From assembly GCF_030369615.1 (NCBI RefSeq), contig NZ_CP128494.1, positions 716,001-780,000 of the forward strand: a stretch of 64,000 nt of DNA, in the 5' to 3' direction. The position numbers were made by a program, and so were the translations under genes. The notes beneath the pieces are model-generated. The model saw only the letters and a program-made list of their open reading frames with translations. It was not told the DNA's origin and did not search any database. Below, in pieces: positions 10,126-18,616 of this stretch (position 1 is the stretch's first letter; each line of letters starts with the position of its first letter). Source of the DNA: Geobacillus stearothermophilus ATCC 12980. Its GTDB lineage: Bacteria > Bacillota > Bacilli > Bacillales > Anoxybacillaceae.

Positions 10126-11738
10126 GTAACTATTCACCCCAGTGCTAGTGTATAAAAAAGCCCAGCACAAATAGGGCATTTCGGTCATAGAAAATGCCCT
10201 AGGTAGCGGAAAGAACTCGATCGATCGTTTCGCCTGCCAACAGAAGACATAACGAATCCCACACGTTTTTTTCGTGTTTCGTCAGTGTGGAAACGATGCT
10301 TCTTGCGATGCAAAACGACTGCGCGAATGTTTCTTCGCGAAATGTACCCGAAATGTTCTCTTTGACTTTAACCATGCGAAGATCGCGTTCGGCTTGGTTG
10401 TTGTCAAAGGGAACATGTACTTCACGTAAGAAACGCAGCGCTTCTTCCTTTCGTTTTTGAAGGCGTCGAACAAAAGCGAGTGCTTTTTTCGGAAGAGGCG
10501 TCATCGTTTCTAATCGGTGTTGTGCTCTTTCTAGGATGCGATCATACACTCGTTCCCACCGTCTCGCTTCTTCTTCGGAAAGTGCACCGTGATGGGCTTC
10601 GACGGCTTGCTTGGCGGCTAACAGAAACGTGGTCATGCGCATCGCCCACGTATGCCCCTGTTCGATGAATCCTTTTAACTCACGCAAATGGTGGGCATGA
10701 CAAAGGGCATGGGTGGCATGTGTGTATTTCGGATACGTACCGAACGCATCGTGCATCATCGTCCCTTCATATCGGGGAAGAATCCCGATCTCATCGGTCG
10801 CTTTTTTTCCACGAGAAGCGTGAGGAGCCAAGTATGTATATCTCGATGTACACGCGACATGCACCCATGCGAGTTTCCCATTGATGCGCAAACTCGTTTC
10901 ATCGACATGCAGGATGTTGGATTCAAGTAAGGCGTCTTCGATGATGTCCATATTTGATTCCAGCGCTTCGCGTCCTCGTTTCACCATATTGGCAAGGGTT
11001 CCTGTACTAATCGAGTGTTGATATAACGCTTCGATTGTATCACTTAAACGCTTGTACGGGATCAATTGGATATGATGTAAATAAACAACGAGCGCCGTGA
11101 GCCGTGGACCGTATTGCACATGATTCGTGACATGGGATGGGAATTCGGCTTGTTGCACGCATCGACAATGTGGACACGATTTCACTTCACGTTCATGTTG
11201 TGTCACCTCGATCGCCACAGGAGGGACATCAAACACTTGACGGATATCGACTTTGAACGGTTTGACTTCACGCAAAGAAGCTCCACATCCTTGACACGTA
11301 TGCACACGGTGGACGACACGATGATGTGGATGTTCCACTTGACGGAGCGTCTTCCCCTCATGTCCCTCTTGCCCACCAGGCTTTTTGCCAGACGGCTCGC
11401 GGGAGGAACGCTTTTTCTCAAAACGGTCAGAAGATGGGGGCAAATGGCTATTGGAGCTGTTTTTTTTCGTGCGTGCTTCCAGCTCTTGAACACGGTACTT
11501 CAGTTGTTCATTTTCTTTGCGTAGCTGTTTGTTTTCGTGACGCAAATGTTCATTTTCTTGAATGAGTTGATGAATGAGCTGTTTTTGTTGTTGAACTTTG
11601 CCGATTAAGCTCTCAACTGTAAATACAGCTTGTTGTACCGTCAACATGCGATTCACCTCCTTGTCTATCAATATTCACATCATAGACAAGGAAAGAAGAA
11701 AATATTCAGCTCACTTTATGATGTGGCTGAATAGTTAC
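10126..11738 (-). mobile_element. IS66-family insertion sequence, ISBst12-like, copy 1
   Basis: 1613 bp bounded by GTAACTATTCA / TGAATAGTTAC inverted ends. It is flanked by a perfect 8-bp target duplication CCCTAAAG (10118-10125 and 11739-11746). It carries a single tnpC-type gene and no tnpA or tnpB, as in the ISBst12 group. A second copy of identical length and protein sequence lies at 29409-31021. It landed just upstream of the broken secreted-protein gene, between its ribosome-binding site and its promoter region. Confidence 0.95.
10199..11671 (-). CDS. IS66-family transposase (TnpC type), ISBst12-like
   Basis: A 490-residue transposase. The N-terminal coiled coil has repeated QLIQENEHLRHENKQLR-type heptads. 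A zinc-finger block follows (CQGCGAS, CPHCRC), then the DDE core with HVDETSLRINGK, CHAHHLREL and the glutamate region NNQAERDLRMVK. The frame is intact and has its own ribosome-binding site (AGGAGG). The protein is identical to the one at 29482-30954. Confidence 0.95.
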   Translation of the reverse strand: MIDKEVNRMLTVQQAVFTVESLIGKVQQQKQLIHQLIQENEHLRHENKQLRKENEQLKYRVQELEARTKKNSSNSHLPPSSDRFEKKRSSREPSGKKPGGQEGHEGKTLRQVEHPHHRVVHRVHTCQGCGASLREVKPFKVDIRQVFDVPPVAIEVTQHEREVKSCPHCRCVQQAEFPSHVTNHVQYGPRLTALVVYLHHIQLIPYKRLSDTIEALYQHSISTGTLANMVKRGREALESNMDIIEDALLESNILHVDETSLRINGKLAWVHVACTSRYTYLAPHASRGKKATDEIGILPRYEGTMMHDAFGTYPKYTHATHALCHAHHLRELKGFIEQGHTWAMRMTTFLLAAKQAVEAHHGALSEEEARRWERVYDRILERAQHRLETMTPLPKKALAFVRRLQKRKEEALRFLREVHVPFDNNQAERDLRMVKVKENISGTFREETFAQSFCIARSIVSTLTKHEKNVWDSLCLLLAGETIDRVLSAT

Positions 11739-11814
11739 CCCTAAAGTAGTATTTGTTATTATTATCGGTTTTTTAAATAAATAATTTGATAATTATAAGG
11801 AATAATTTGAATAT

Positions 11815-12818
11815 ACCCGTGGTGCTAGTTGAGCGTCAGCGCTCAACTAGCCCTAGTGTGACCAGGGAATACGCCAACAAGATGCCATCGAGTGCCACTT
11901 CAAACCCGGTAATGGAATTCGCTCGAATGTCGGTGATCCGGTATTGGTCTACGAGAATCGAAAACACCGTCTCGATGACTTTGCGTTTTTTCCTGATCCA
12001 TTCTTCCCATGCCTTGGATGGGCCGTGCTTTTGATTGTGTCGAGACGGTGTCCAGAACGCGGCTTGGTGTTCTTCGTACAGCTTTTCTCGAAGAGCGTGG
12101 CTGATGTACCCTTTGTCCCCAAAGTTGTAGGGATGAGGGATTTGAGTCATCACCGTTTCAGCGGCTTTGACGTCGTGGCAGGACGCTTCCGTCACGACAT
12201 AGCCCATGGCCAGCCCTTGATTGGTCACTTGAAGATGCAGCTTGAAACCGTAGTACCATTGCTTTTTGGAAGCACAATACCCCATATCCGCGATCCCTCG
12301 AAATCGCTTGACGCGCTGCATTCTTGCGGGATGGCACAACGGAAGAGGCAAGCTGTCGACGACCGCATAAGCATGGTGTTGGCCACGTTTCGCCAGCTCA
12401 TGACGGATCCATTTGATGGCGAAACCAAGCGCTCGGCAGCGGCGGTTGTATCGGGAGCGTTCAAGAAACGAGCCGTTTGTGAACAAATTTCCCGTGACAA
12501 AACGATGCCAGGCTCGTTCGGAAGAAAAGCCCAGCAGCTTCCCCAAAAGGTGAACCGCCATGACCACTTCGTCTTCTTGCTTGACCAAGTGACGGTTGCG
12601 GCGATGAAGATACATTTGAATCAACGACAGTTGGGCAGAAACAAAACAGAAAATAGCGGCATATTGTTTTTGAAGTTTGGCTGGATCTGTAGTAAAATGA
12701 AAGTGCTCTTGCATGGGGGATCTCTCCTTTCGAATGTTGGGTGACACTTTCATTCTACTGGAGATCCGCCAGCAAGGGCTATTTTTATGCTTGATCAAGT
12801 TTATCTAGCACCACGGGT
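11815..12818 (-). mobile_element. IS982-family insertion sequence, copy 1
   Basis: 1004 bp with terminal repeats ACCCGTGGTGCTAG / CTAGCACCACGGGT and a perfect 8-bp target duplication TTGAATAT (11807-11814 and 12819-12826). It holds one intact transposase gene. A related, frameshifted copy in opposite orientation lies at 18617-19614. Confidence 0.93.
11836..12714 (-). CDS. IS982-family transposase
   Basis: A 292-residue DDE transposase. DSLPLPLC carries the first Asp, FGDKGYIS the second, and the C-terminal RKVIETVFSIL the Glu. I start it at 12714 (MQEHFHFTTD) because AGGAGAG precedes that ATG. The frame extends 28 codons further upstream but has no ribosome-binding site there. The frame is intact. 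Confidence 0.92.
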   Translation of the reverse strand: MQEHFHFTTDPAKLQKQYAAIFCFVSAQLSLIQMYLHRRNRHLVKQEDEVVMAVHLLGKLLGFSSERAWHRFVTGNLFTNGSFLERSRYNRRCRALGFAIKWIRHELAKRGQHHAYAVVDSLPLPLCHPARMQRVKRFRGIADMGYCASKKQWYYGFKLHLQVTNQGLAMGYVVTEASCHDVKAAETVMTQIPHPYNFGDKGYISHALREKLYEEHQAAFWTPSRHNQKHGPSKAWEEWIRKKRKVIETVFSILVDQYRITDIRANSITGFEVALDGILLAYSLVTLGLVER

Positions 12819-13101
12819 TTGAATATATTTTTATTGGCTCTTCGGTTTATGTGGTAGAAATATATTTATAATTGTTTTTAAGCAAAACTTATTTCACTAA
12901 TGGACAGTTTAATTAAAGAAGGAAAAAAGTAATGGAACATGGGATTATTAACAAAAGTGGTATTTATGAATATATATGTAAAAATCTTTTGTGAGAGGTA
13001 TATGGAGTAAAGAAACAGAAATTTTAATATGAATCTTTAAGAAGGTCAACTTTTGCCATTTCCTAATGTGTCATGGCTGAGAGCGAGAGGAGGGATGGAA
13101 T

Positions 13102-13404
13102 ATGCCTTCATGTGTAAATTGTAACCGTAAACTTTCGTGGACAGAGGTATTTAAGCAGACGATGCTTGTCAAGAGAGACCCGTTGCGATGTCCAAATTGC
13201 AAGCAACAACTATTTTTTACCGCTAAATCGAAAAAGAAATTGTTTCTCGTAGCGGCAACCGTGCCTATCTTGTTAGTGCTTTTAACTTCATTCCAGATTC
13301 CAACGACAATCTCTGTTATCACATTAATTGTTTATGCTCTCTTAGTCGTATTGATCGTACCATTTCTTGTCGAGATAACAAACAAAGAAGAGGCTCTGTT
13401 CTGA
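13102..13404 (+). CDS. CXXC-20-CXXC family membrane protein
   Basis: A 100-residue protein with CVNCNRKLSW, about twenty residues, then CPNCKQQLFF: the pattern of the cxxc_20_cxxc (TIGR04104) family. Two hydrophobic helices follow (LFLVAATVPILLVLL and VITLIVYALLVVLIVPF). The cysteines probably bind zinc on the cytoplasmic side. No function is known. The start follows GAGAGGAGGG. It is island cargo between IS982 and IS256 debris, with no operon partner. Confidence 0.85.
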   Translation: MPSCVNCNRKLSWTEVFKQTMLVKRDPLRCPNCKQQLFFTAKSKKKLFLVAATVPILLVLLTSFQIPTTISVITLIVYALLVVLIVPFLVEITNKEEALF

Positions 13405-13459
13405 ATACAGTAGCCTATTCTTCATGTTCCTAAATCAACAAACAATAATATATTTTATT

Positions 13460-13636
13460 TTATTTTATTTTTTCATCATTTTTGATATTTTCGGAATAAA
13501 TGGTCAAGATTAATGAAAAGGTGGCAGCTAAGATAATAATAATAGAAGTTATATCAACATCATTATTAATGACCTGATAAACACCATATCCCATTAATAG
13601 AATAGGACTAAAGTAATTAAGAAATTTAGTTTTCAT
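13460..13636 (-). CDS. small membrane protein, 58 residues, unknown
   Basis: This short frame starts at 13636 after AGGAAGGAAT and encodes MKTKFLNYFSPILLMGYGV and onward to a charged tail (ENIKNDEKIK). Two hydrophobic helices are predicted: YFSPILLMGYGVYQV and SIIIILAATFSLILTIY. It resembles the many short two-helix proteins of Bacillaceae mobile elements, some of which are immunity proteins. I cannot name a family. Support is a plausible ribosome-binding site, a proper hydrophobic pattern and a clean stop. Confidence 0.55.
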   Translation of the reverse strand: MKTKFLNYFSPILLMGYGVYQVINNDVDITSIIIILAATFSLILTIYSENIKNDEKIK

Positions 13637-13740
13637 TGATATTATTCCTTCCTATTAATTTCTTCAAAAAATATTTGTTTCCATTTTAGGATGAAGAAAT
13701 CAAAAATTTCCTCTAAATCGAACAGGCGGAAACATCGAAT

Positions 13741-13941
13741 ATGAGAAATGACTATTATCAACGAAATCTAGATACGCAATATGACCGGATTGAAGGTCTT
13801 TTTTGGTCCCAAGAAATCGAAATGGGGAATTTTAAACGCAGTTGTTTGCTCCTTGCCAACGTCACACCGGCTGGCTGGAGAAAGCGATCATCAAGATGTA
13901 TCAAAGTGGCATGAGTACACGTGAGATTGAATTCCAAATAA
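13741..13941 (+). pseudogene. IS256-family transposase fragment
   Basis: Pieces of a mutator-type transposase in two frames. NDYYQRNLDTQYDRIEGL continues after a frameshift as LVPRNRNGEF, then LEKAIIKMYQSGMSTREIE. These match the start of the IS256 catalytic region, where the LRVPR and YxxGxSTREI segments are conserved. Nothing of the rest remains. After it, an open stretch (IEIAHLGGLVVEHLVIEK to a stop near 14036) may be the tail of another lost gene. Confidence 0.75.
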
Positions 13942-14098
13942 TGCAAAATTCCACAAAAATGTTATAGAAATTGCTCATCTAGGTGGCTTAGTTGTAGAAC
14001 ACTTGGTTATTGAAAAAAACAATAAAAATTACTAAATGAACGCCCTTTTCCAGTTTTTCTTGATTATAATCCGTAAGCTTTATATCCTAAAATTTGAT

Positions 14099-14440
14099 TT
14101 AAGTTTCGATTAATCGTTGTACAACAGGTGATTTTTGATGCCCATTTGGATCTAGTATTCCTAATTCACCAGCTCTTTTCAATGCTTGAATAAGGAGTTC
14201 ACTGTTTCCGTTGCTGCGAAGTTGACGTTCTTCTTCCGCTGACATGTGTATCACATTATCTGGATTAATGGGTTCCGTTGCATTTTCCATCATATTTCTG
14301 AAACCTTTACCATCTAAAATAACAACATTATTTTTTTCTTCTAATACATGTCCTTTATATCCATAAAGAGATCGAAGCATCCAAAGTTGACGATTAGAAT
14401 TAAAATTTGCCATCTGTTCTTGGTTTAATCCACTCAACAT
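14099..14440 (-). CDS. hypothetical protein, 113 residues, island cargo
   Basis: Not recognised. The frame starts MLSGLNQEQMANFNSNRQLW and ends QKSPVVQRLIET; it is soluble, rich in Asn, Glu and Leu, with no signal peptide or membrane helix. I chose the ATG at 14440, eight bases after GGAAG; a GTG nine bases upstream is in frame. The C-terminal segment, SELLIQALKRAGELGILDPN, looks helical. Base composition is AT-rich like the rest of the island cargo. A role in immunity or regulation is possible but unsupported. Confidence 0.6.
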   Translation of the reverse strand: MLSGLNQEQMANFNSNRQLWMLRSLYGYKGHVLEEKNNVVILDGKGFRNMMENATEPINPDNVIHMSAEEERQLRSNGNSELLIQALKRAGELGILDPNGHQKSPVVQRLIET

Positions 14441-14498
14441 TATTCTCACTTCCTTTCCATTTTATTATATCGACTTCATTATGCAAATTTTTATAATT

Positions 14499-14720
14499 TT
14501 AATTCAAAAATTCAATATTTTCGCTCAGCCGTTCCACTCCATTGGTCGTGCGCAGGCGTCGCCGGTAACGATCCGGATAGTCTAGGACAGCCGTAGCGTC
14601 TTCAAACTCTTCTTCGAGGATTTGATTCAGAATTTGTTCGAGTAGCTTAGTCAATCCTTGATCTTTCGGCAATAACCCGTGCAAAAGTTCATCATTTACA
14701 GGAATATGATATTGGGCCAT
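14499..14720 (-). pseudogene. IS256-family transposase with large internal deletion
   Basis: A 73-codon frame joins the conserved N-terminus of an IS256-type transposase (MAQYHIPVNDELLHGLL, KLLEQILNQILEEEFEDA) directly to its C-terminal block (YPDRYRRRLRTTNGVERLSENI). About 300 middle residues, including the DDE core, are missing. The start keeps a ribosome-binding site. It cannot transpose by itself; a non-autonomous derivative or a simple deletion remnant are both possible. Confidence 0.8.
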
Positions 14721-14860
14721 CGTTGCATACCTCCTTATGTTTGGGGTTCACTGTTTATTTGACCAAAGAGGAAGCAACGTGGCTCTTTTGTTTATTCCCT
14801 TTTTACACAATTATACGGACTTAACTTAGGAACCCACATACTACACACCGAAGAAAAATC

Positions 14861-14891
14861 TGCACAAAACTTGCACAAAATCTGCACAAGA
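14861..14891. promoter_or_regulatory. putative integrase arm-type sites, right end
   Basis: Three TGCACAA units start at 14861, 14872 and 14883, exactly 11 bases apart. The stretch 14721-15025 contains no gene. The same word with the same 11-base phasing is found inside the left end, so these are candidate integrase arm sites. Confidence 0.6.
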
Positions 14892-15025
14892 GGCACTTTA
14901 ACATAATTAATTTATTTAATTTTTATTAACTCTCTTAAACAAAAAACCTTGAAATATCGCGTATTTTCAAGACATATTTAATTTTATTTATCCCATATTT
15001 ACATAGTTGAATTTCCCCTTCTATT

Positions 15026-15075
15026 TTGACAGGGTGGAGGTCGCTGGTTCGAGCCCAGTCGGAATCACTAAAGTG
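15026..15075 (+). repeat. attR: 50-bp direct repeat of the tRNA-Val 3' end
   Basis: Identical to 5596-5645. It lacks the 5' half of the tRNA, so it is not a tRNA gene. It marks the far boundary of the integrated element. What follows is normal chromosome (ydbS-ydbT-like genes). Confidence 0.93.
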
Positions 15076-15077
15076 GG

Positions 15078-15120
15078 AAGCTTGAAATCCTTGCATATAT
15101 CAAGGATTTCAAGCTTTTCG
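15078..15120 (+). terminator. duplicated tRNA terminator hairpin at attR
   Basis: AAGCTTGAAATCCTTG pairs perfectly with CAAGGATTTCAAGCTT (16 bp), followed by T-rich sequence. It is a diverged version of the hairpin beside attL (5650), which has one mismatch. Confidence 0.8.
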
Positions 15121-15308
15121 TTTTTTATAGCATTTACTCAAATGACGGTCGTGCCATTTTGGTACCGAAGCATTTTTCGTTTGATTTTGATAGCAGGGCA
15201 TCGATCTGATTGGATGCTTCCTTTTCAATTAAGATATAAATGGTTAACTATCATGATGTTTTTGAAAAAAATAAAGCAGCATCATTTCATATGCTGCTGG
15301 TAGGTGAT

Positions 15309-16796
15309 TTATTTGCTATTCACTTCAACGTAAGAAGGAATCGGACAAGCCTCTTGCTTTAAAGAACTGTACTGTGAATGTGGATCAATCTCCACATCTT
15401 TTGTGCGCGCTTCAAACCAAGAGGTGATCAACGGCTGTAGAGAAGAATCGATATCTAATAACGTTGTTACGTGAACCGGGTGTGCACGATTGGTCAGTTT
15501 TACACTCATGACACCAAACATTCGCTGTAGCAAAGAACGCTCAAATTGCAATTCAAGCAACTTTGCGCGTTTCGTTACGAGTGTTTCTACTGTAAAGGCA
15601 CCTGAGCGAAGCTGCACATGTGTATCTTCTAACCGAAACGCTGTATGACGGTATTCTCGAATGCGGTTGATATAAGTAAACACCAACACAATCGCACCAA
15701 GAATAAAGAAAAGTGGTTTCCAAAATCCAATGGCAGCAACGAGGCTTGCAAAAATAGGCGGCCGAAGCCAAATCAACTTTTTTGCTTTAGGGGATGCATA
15801 ATGTGTCATACTACGCAGTTGAAATTCTGGCAGCATGATGGCTATTAATTCATGTGCTTTTTCCGTCGGTAAGTACGGGAAAAATTCATTAAGGTTTTGG
15901 TCCTCACTCGGCAAAATTTCCCCTGCTGAAATCAGCTTAATGGTTGTCACACCGAGCAACTTTTGATAGCCGTTTTGTTTGTAAATGACCGCTTGTACTT
16001 TGTCTTTACGAATGGAAAAGCTTTGTTTAGAAAGCCAGCCTTTTTGTACATAAATGCGTTCATTGTCCATTGAAATGGTATATTGATAGTAGCTATTAAA
16101 CGTTTTAAAGACGCCGATACCGACAGCTGCGAATACGGCAAGTAAGACGAGCAAGATGAGCAGCCATCCTGAAAGATGAGACATCACCGTATCTACATTA
16201 ATGTATTTCTCTGGATGTACATCTGACCATATATTTAAGCCAATAGGAATGATGGCTAAAAAACTGAAAGACAAAAGGGACGCTTTCAAAATATCACGAA
16301 TGGTAGTAGTAAAAAGAACTTGACGTTCAGATCCATGGATGGCTTCCCCAACCTGTTTCTCTTGATTCCCATTTCGTAAAACATAATCCTCTATCTTGAT
16401 GCAATCTGCTTTGCTTACAAATTTCAATGTCACATCGCTAGTCGCTTCACCTGTTTCCATTGTGATCGATTGTACGCCAAATAATCGTTGCAAAACATTT
16501 GCCTGCGTTTGCACATTCTCAAATTTTTCGCGCGGTATAAATTGCTCTGATTTAGAAAATAGGCCCTTATGTATATGAATACCATCTTCAGCAAATACCA
16601 CTTTAGTAAATAATGTCTCATAGATACGAAACAGGAAACTGAATCCGAAAACCGCAATCGCACCCCATTGCACAATATTCATGAACATAGAGTTACTACC
16701 TGCATTTAGGAATAAAATGAACAGTATAAACAGATTGTTTTTGATAAGGTCTAGCATGTCATAGAATAGTTTTAGCTTGGAATAGCGAAACGTCAT
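15309..16796 (-). CDS. ydbT: PH-domain (bPH2) membrane protein, YdbT-like
   Basis: A 495-residue membrane protein with three bacterial PH (DUF304/bPH2) repeats between pairs of membrane helices. The repeats begin near EDGIHIHKGLFSKSEQFIP, NERIYVQKGWLSKQSFSI and EDTHVQLRSGAFTVETLV. B. subtilis YdbT has nearly the same length (about 493) and likewise follows ydbS. The Bacillus pair has been linked to resistance to antimicrobial compounds of competing bacilli. Its ATG overlaps the ydbS stop (ATGA), so the two are coupled. It is the first normal chromosomal gene beyond attR. Confidence 0.85.
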   Translation of the reverse strand: MTFRYSKLKLFYDMLDLIKNNLFILFILFLNAGSNSMFMNIVQWGAIAVFGFSFLFRIYETLFTKVVFAEDGIHIHKGLFSKSEQFIPREKFENVQTQANVLQRLFGVQSITMETGEATSDVTLKFVSKADCIKIEDYVLRNGNQEKQVGEAIHGSERQVLFTTTIRDILKASLLSFSFLAIIPIGLNIWSDVHPEKYINVDTVMSHLSGWLLILLVLLAVFAAVGIGVFKTFNSYYQYTISMDNERIYVQKGWLSKQSFSIRKDKVQAVIYKQNGYQKLLGVTTIKLISAGEILPSEDQNLNEFFPYLPTEKAHELIAIMLPEFQLRSMTHYASPKAKKLIWLRPPIFASLVAAIGFWKPLFFILGAIVLVFTYINRIREYRHTAFRLEDTHVQLRSGAFTVETLVTKRAKLLELQFERSLLQRMFGVMSVKLTNRAHPVHVTTLLDIDSSLQPLITSWFEARTKDVEIDPHSQYSSLKQEACPIPSYVEVNSK

Positions 16797-17281
16797 CTTT
16801 CATCAAGCTCCTTTAAACGGGCAAGCTTCGAAATATCATCGCGGAGCTTTATGGCAACTTCTTCCTTAATATGTGGAATGGTAACGCCGCCTTGCATCGT
16901 TTTAATTTCAATGGAGCGGACACCATATTTTCGCATAATGATGCCTTGAATCAATTCAATGGATTGTATTTTTGTCATCGGCACTACAACTTCCACTTTT
17001 GTCCAAACCCCGCTTTTAATGTATAAAAAATCATCCGTTAGCCCGTATCGAAACGTTTTATAGTATATCGGTGAGCTTACAAAATACGTCCACGGAATAC
17101 CAATGATAGTAATGATAAACAGGGCGATCCAAACATACCGTAGCCAGTTCCACCAGTTAAAATAATCTGTGGAAAAATAAAGTCCAGTTATAACGACAAG
17201 GGAAATGAGTGATGTAATCAGTTCATTTAAATTGCGCACCTTCATCGCTTTAGGTGAGATTTGTTGATACTGTACTTCCAT
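16793..17281 (-). CDS. ydbS: PH-domain (bPH2) membrane protein, YdbS-like
   Basis: A 162-residue protein with two N-terminal helices (LITSLISLVVITGLYF, YVWIALFIITIIGIPW) and one bPH2 domain (LTDDFLYIKSGVWTKVEVVVP, then IELIQGIIMRKYGV). I start it at 17281 because AAAGGAGAGAACC precedes that ATG; a longer frame upstream has no ribosome-binding site. Length and order match B. subtilis ydbS-ydbT. It probably forms a membrane complex with the downstream protein. Confidence 0.85.
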   Translation of the reverse strand: MEVQYQQISPKAMKVRNLNELITSLISLVVITGLYFSTDYFNWWNWLRYVWIALFIITIIGIPWTYFVSSPIYYKTFRYGLTDDFLYIKSGVWTKVEVVVPMTKIQSIELIQGIIMRKYGVRSIEIKTMQGGVTIPHIKEEVAIKLRDDISKLARLKELDER

Positions 17282-17658
17282 ACGGTTCTCTCCTTTAAGT
17301 TGGAAAATTATCCATGCAATTTCACTTACGGTAAGTGATAAAAAAAGTTTCGTTTGAATAAGCTGTGATTGAAATTTTTGTAAAACAGCTATTTCGAAAA
17401 GTGAGAGATCTTTGAAGGAAATGTTTTGGGCTATGAGATACATTTTTGCTCTTCGCATAGCCCACAGGATATGAGTTATGAGATGAAAAACCCGAGTTCG
17501 ACAGTTTTGAGGCCATTTTAGGCAAATGAAAATGGCCAAAATGCTGTTATATCAAAGATTTCGCGATGCGGATCCTAGAAAAAAACACTGAATTTCATAG
17601 GCACACGAATTCATAATTTATCCTTTAAAAAAAGCCTAATATCGCTTATAATATAGGC
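17282..17658. other. intergenic region, no gene seen
   Basis: 377 bases between the ydbS start and an IS1634-type remnant. It presumably holds the ydbS promoter on the minus strand. I see no convincing -35/-10 pair, RNA structure or repeat. Confidence 0.5.
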
Positions 17659-17862
17659 ATGTACATACGACGAGTGACACGCAAAAACAAAGACGGAACG
17701 ACTGTGACGGATCCCCATCTTGCTCATAATGAATGGGATCCAAAGGCCAAATAGGCGAAAGCGAAGGTGATGGATTCGTTCGGTCGCGAAGATGAAGTGG
17801 ATCGCGCCGTCTTGGAGCGTCTGGCCAAAAGCATTTCGCGATTCCTTTCCCCTGACTCATGA
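17659..17862 (+). pseudogene. IS1634-type transposase, N-terminal fragment
   Basis: MYIRRVTRKNKDGTTVT, then LAHNEWDPKAK, a stop, AKAKVMDSFGREDEVD and LAKSISRFLSP: the start of an IS4-superfamily (IS1634-like) transposase with an internal stop and sequence changes. The catalytic domain is absent. A following open stretch to 18034 (LTAKQALFLAALGLEPPP) could be its other end, but I am not certain. Confidence 0.7.
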
Positions 17863-18146
17863 ATCGTGGCCGAAAGTAAGAGACGAATGCGAGTGTCTCA
17901 TGCTTGGACATTTTTCTTCAAAAAACGGCGACCTTTATCAACGAACAGAACTGACGGCCAAACAAGCGCTATTCCTTGCGGCTCTAGGGCTGGAACCTCC
18001 TCCAAAGATTCTAGGCATCCACCCTCGCGCCTAGATACACGCCCGAAGTGTGCCCAAATGCCTCCGATCCCTTTTGTATCAAGGGGCGAGAGGCATTTTG
18101 TTTGCCTAGTGACTGTCGAACTCGGGTATACGATTAGAATTGAAAA

Positions 18147-18178
18147 ATGCCCCAAGTGTTTTTCATCACTTGGGGCAT
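18147..18178. terminator. perfect 12-bp inverted repeat
   Basis: ATGCCCCAAGTG pairs with CACTTGGGGCAT around an eight-base loop. It lies downstream of the transposase remnant and of the convergent 90-residue gene. T-runs are weak on both strands. It could be a terminator or a former IS end. Confidence 0.5.
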
Positions 18179-18222
18179 GGATTGAAGTTACGTTAGCAAA
18201 TTCGTTCCTTATTTCTTATATT

Positions 18223-18495
18223 TTATATTATATTATTTGCTTTTAACCATTCTTCAAATAGCTTACTTCCGACTTCATAAGATAAATCATCTGCATCAAC
18301 AGTAAAAATCTTGTAACCATATTTTTCATGGAAATCATACTTATCTAATATTTTTTTAACTAATGTAGTATCTTGTTCATTATCTAAAAAAACTACCCAT
18401 TTATTTTCATTCTGAATTTTATATGCGACTGCTTCTAAATCAACATTGTTCTCATAATATCCTAAATGAAGATGCTGATTTGGATCAAATTTCAC
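18223..18495 (-). CDS. hypothetical 90-residue acidic protein, possible immunity protein
   Basis: The frame starts at a GTG (18495) after GGGAGTGA and encodes MKFDPNQHLHLGYYENNVDL to EEWLKANNII. It is small, acidic and soluble with mixed alpha/beta character. Thirty bases upstream on the same strand ends a truncated frame whose tail (DGKGPYLHYH, KKHHFIW) looks like the end of a polymorphic or secreted nuclease toxin. A short acidic gene directly after such a toxin is normally its immunity gene. That assignment is inferred from position and composition only. Confidence 0.6.
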   Translation of the reverse strand: MKFDPNQHLHLGYYENNVDLEAVAYKIQNENKWVVFLDNEQDTTLVKKILDKYDFHEKYGYKIFTVDADDLSYEVGSKLFEEWLKANNII

Positions 18496-18523
18496 GTTTA
18501 TTCACTCCCTATAATTGATTTGA

Positions 18524-18616
18524 TTACCATATGAAGTGATGTTTTTTCATATTAGGAGCTACATGATAATGTAGATAAGGTCCTTTTCCGTCAATATAAT
18601 GATAATCTAATCTAAA
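18524..18616 (-). pseudogene. C-terminal tail of a putative toxin, cut by IS982
   Basis: Thirty codons ending at a TAA: FRLDYHYIDGKGPYLHYHVA, then PNMKKHHFIW. The His-rich end resembles C-termini of RHS/WapA-type toxin domains. The reading frame is open up to the exact first base outside the IS982 element at 18617, so the upstream part was lost there. No continuation is found on the far side of the IS. Confidence 0.5.

Noticed and set aside
12932..12994. A 20-codon frame with a GAAGGA site before it
   Set aside because: Too short, no homology that I recognise, in AT-rich sequence where such frames are common.
15026..15075. A second tRNA-Val gene
   Set aside because: Only the 3' half is present; the D arm and the 5' acceptor strand are missing. 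It is the attR repeat.
18147..18178. CRISPR repeat or tRNA-like structure
   Set aside because: A single perfect inverted repeat with no repeated units around it. No CRISPR-like array was found anywhere in the window.
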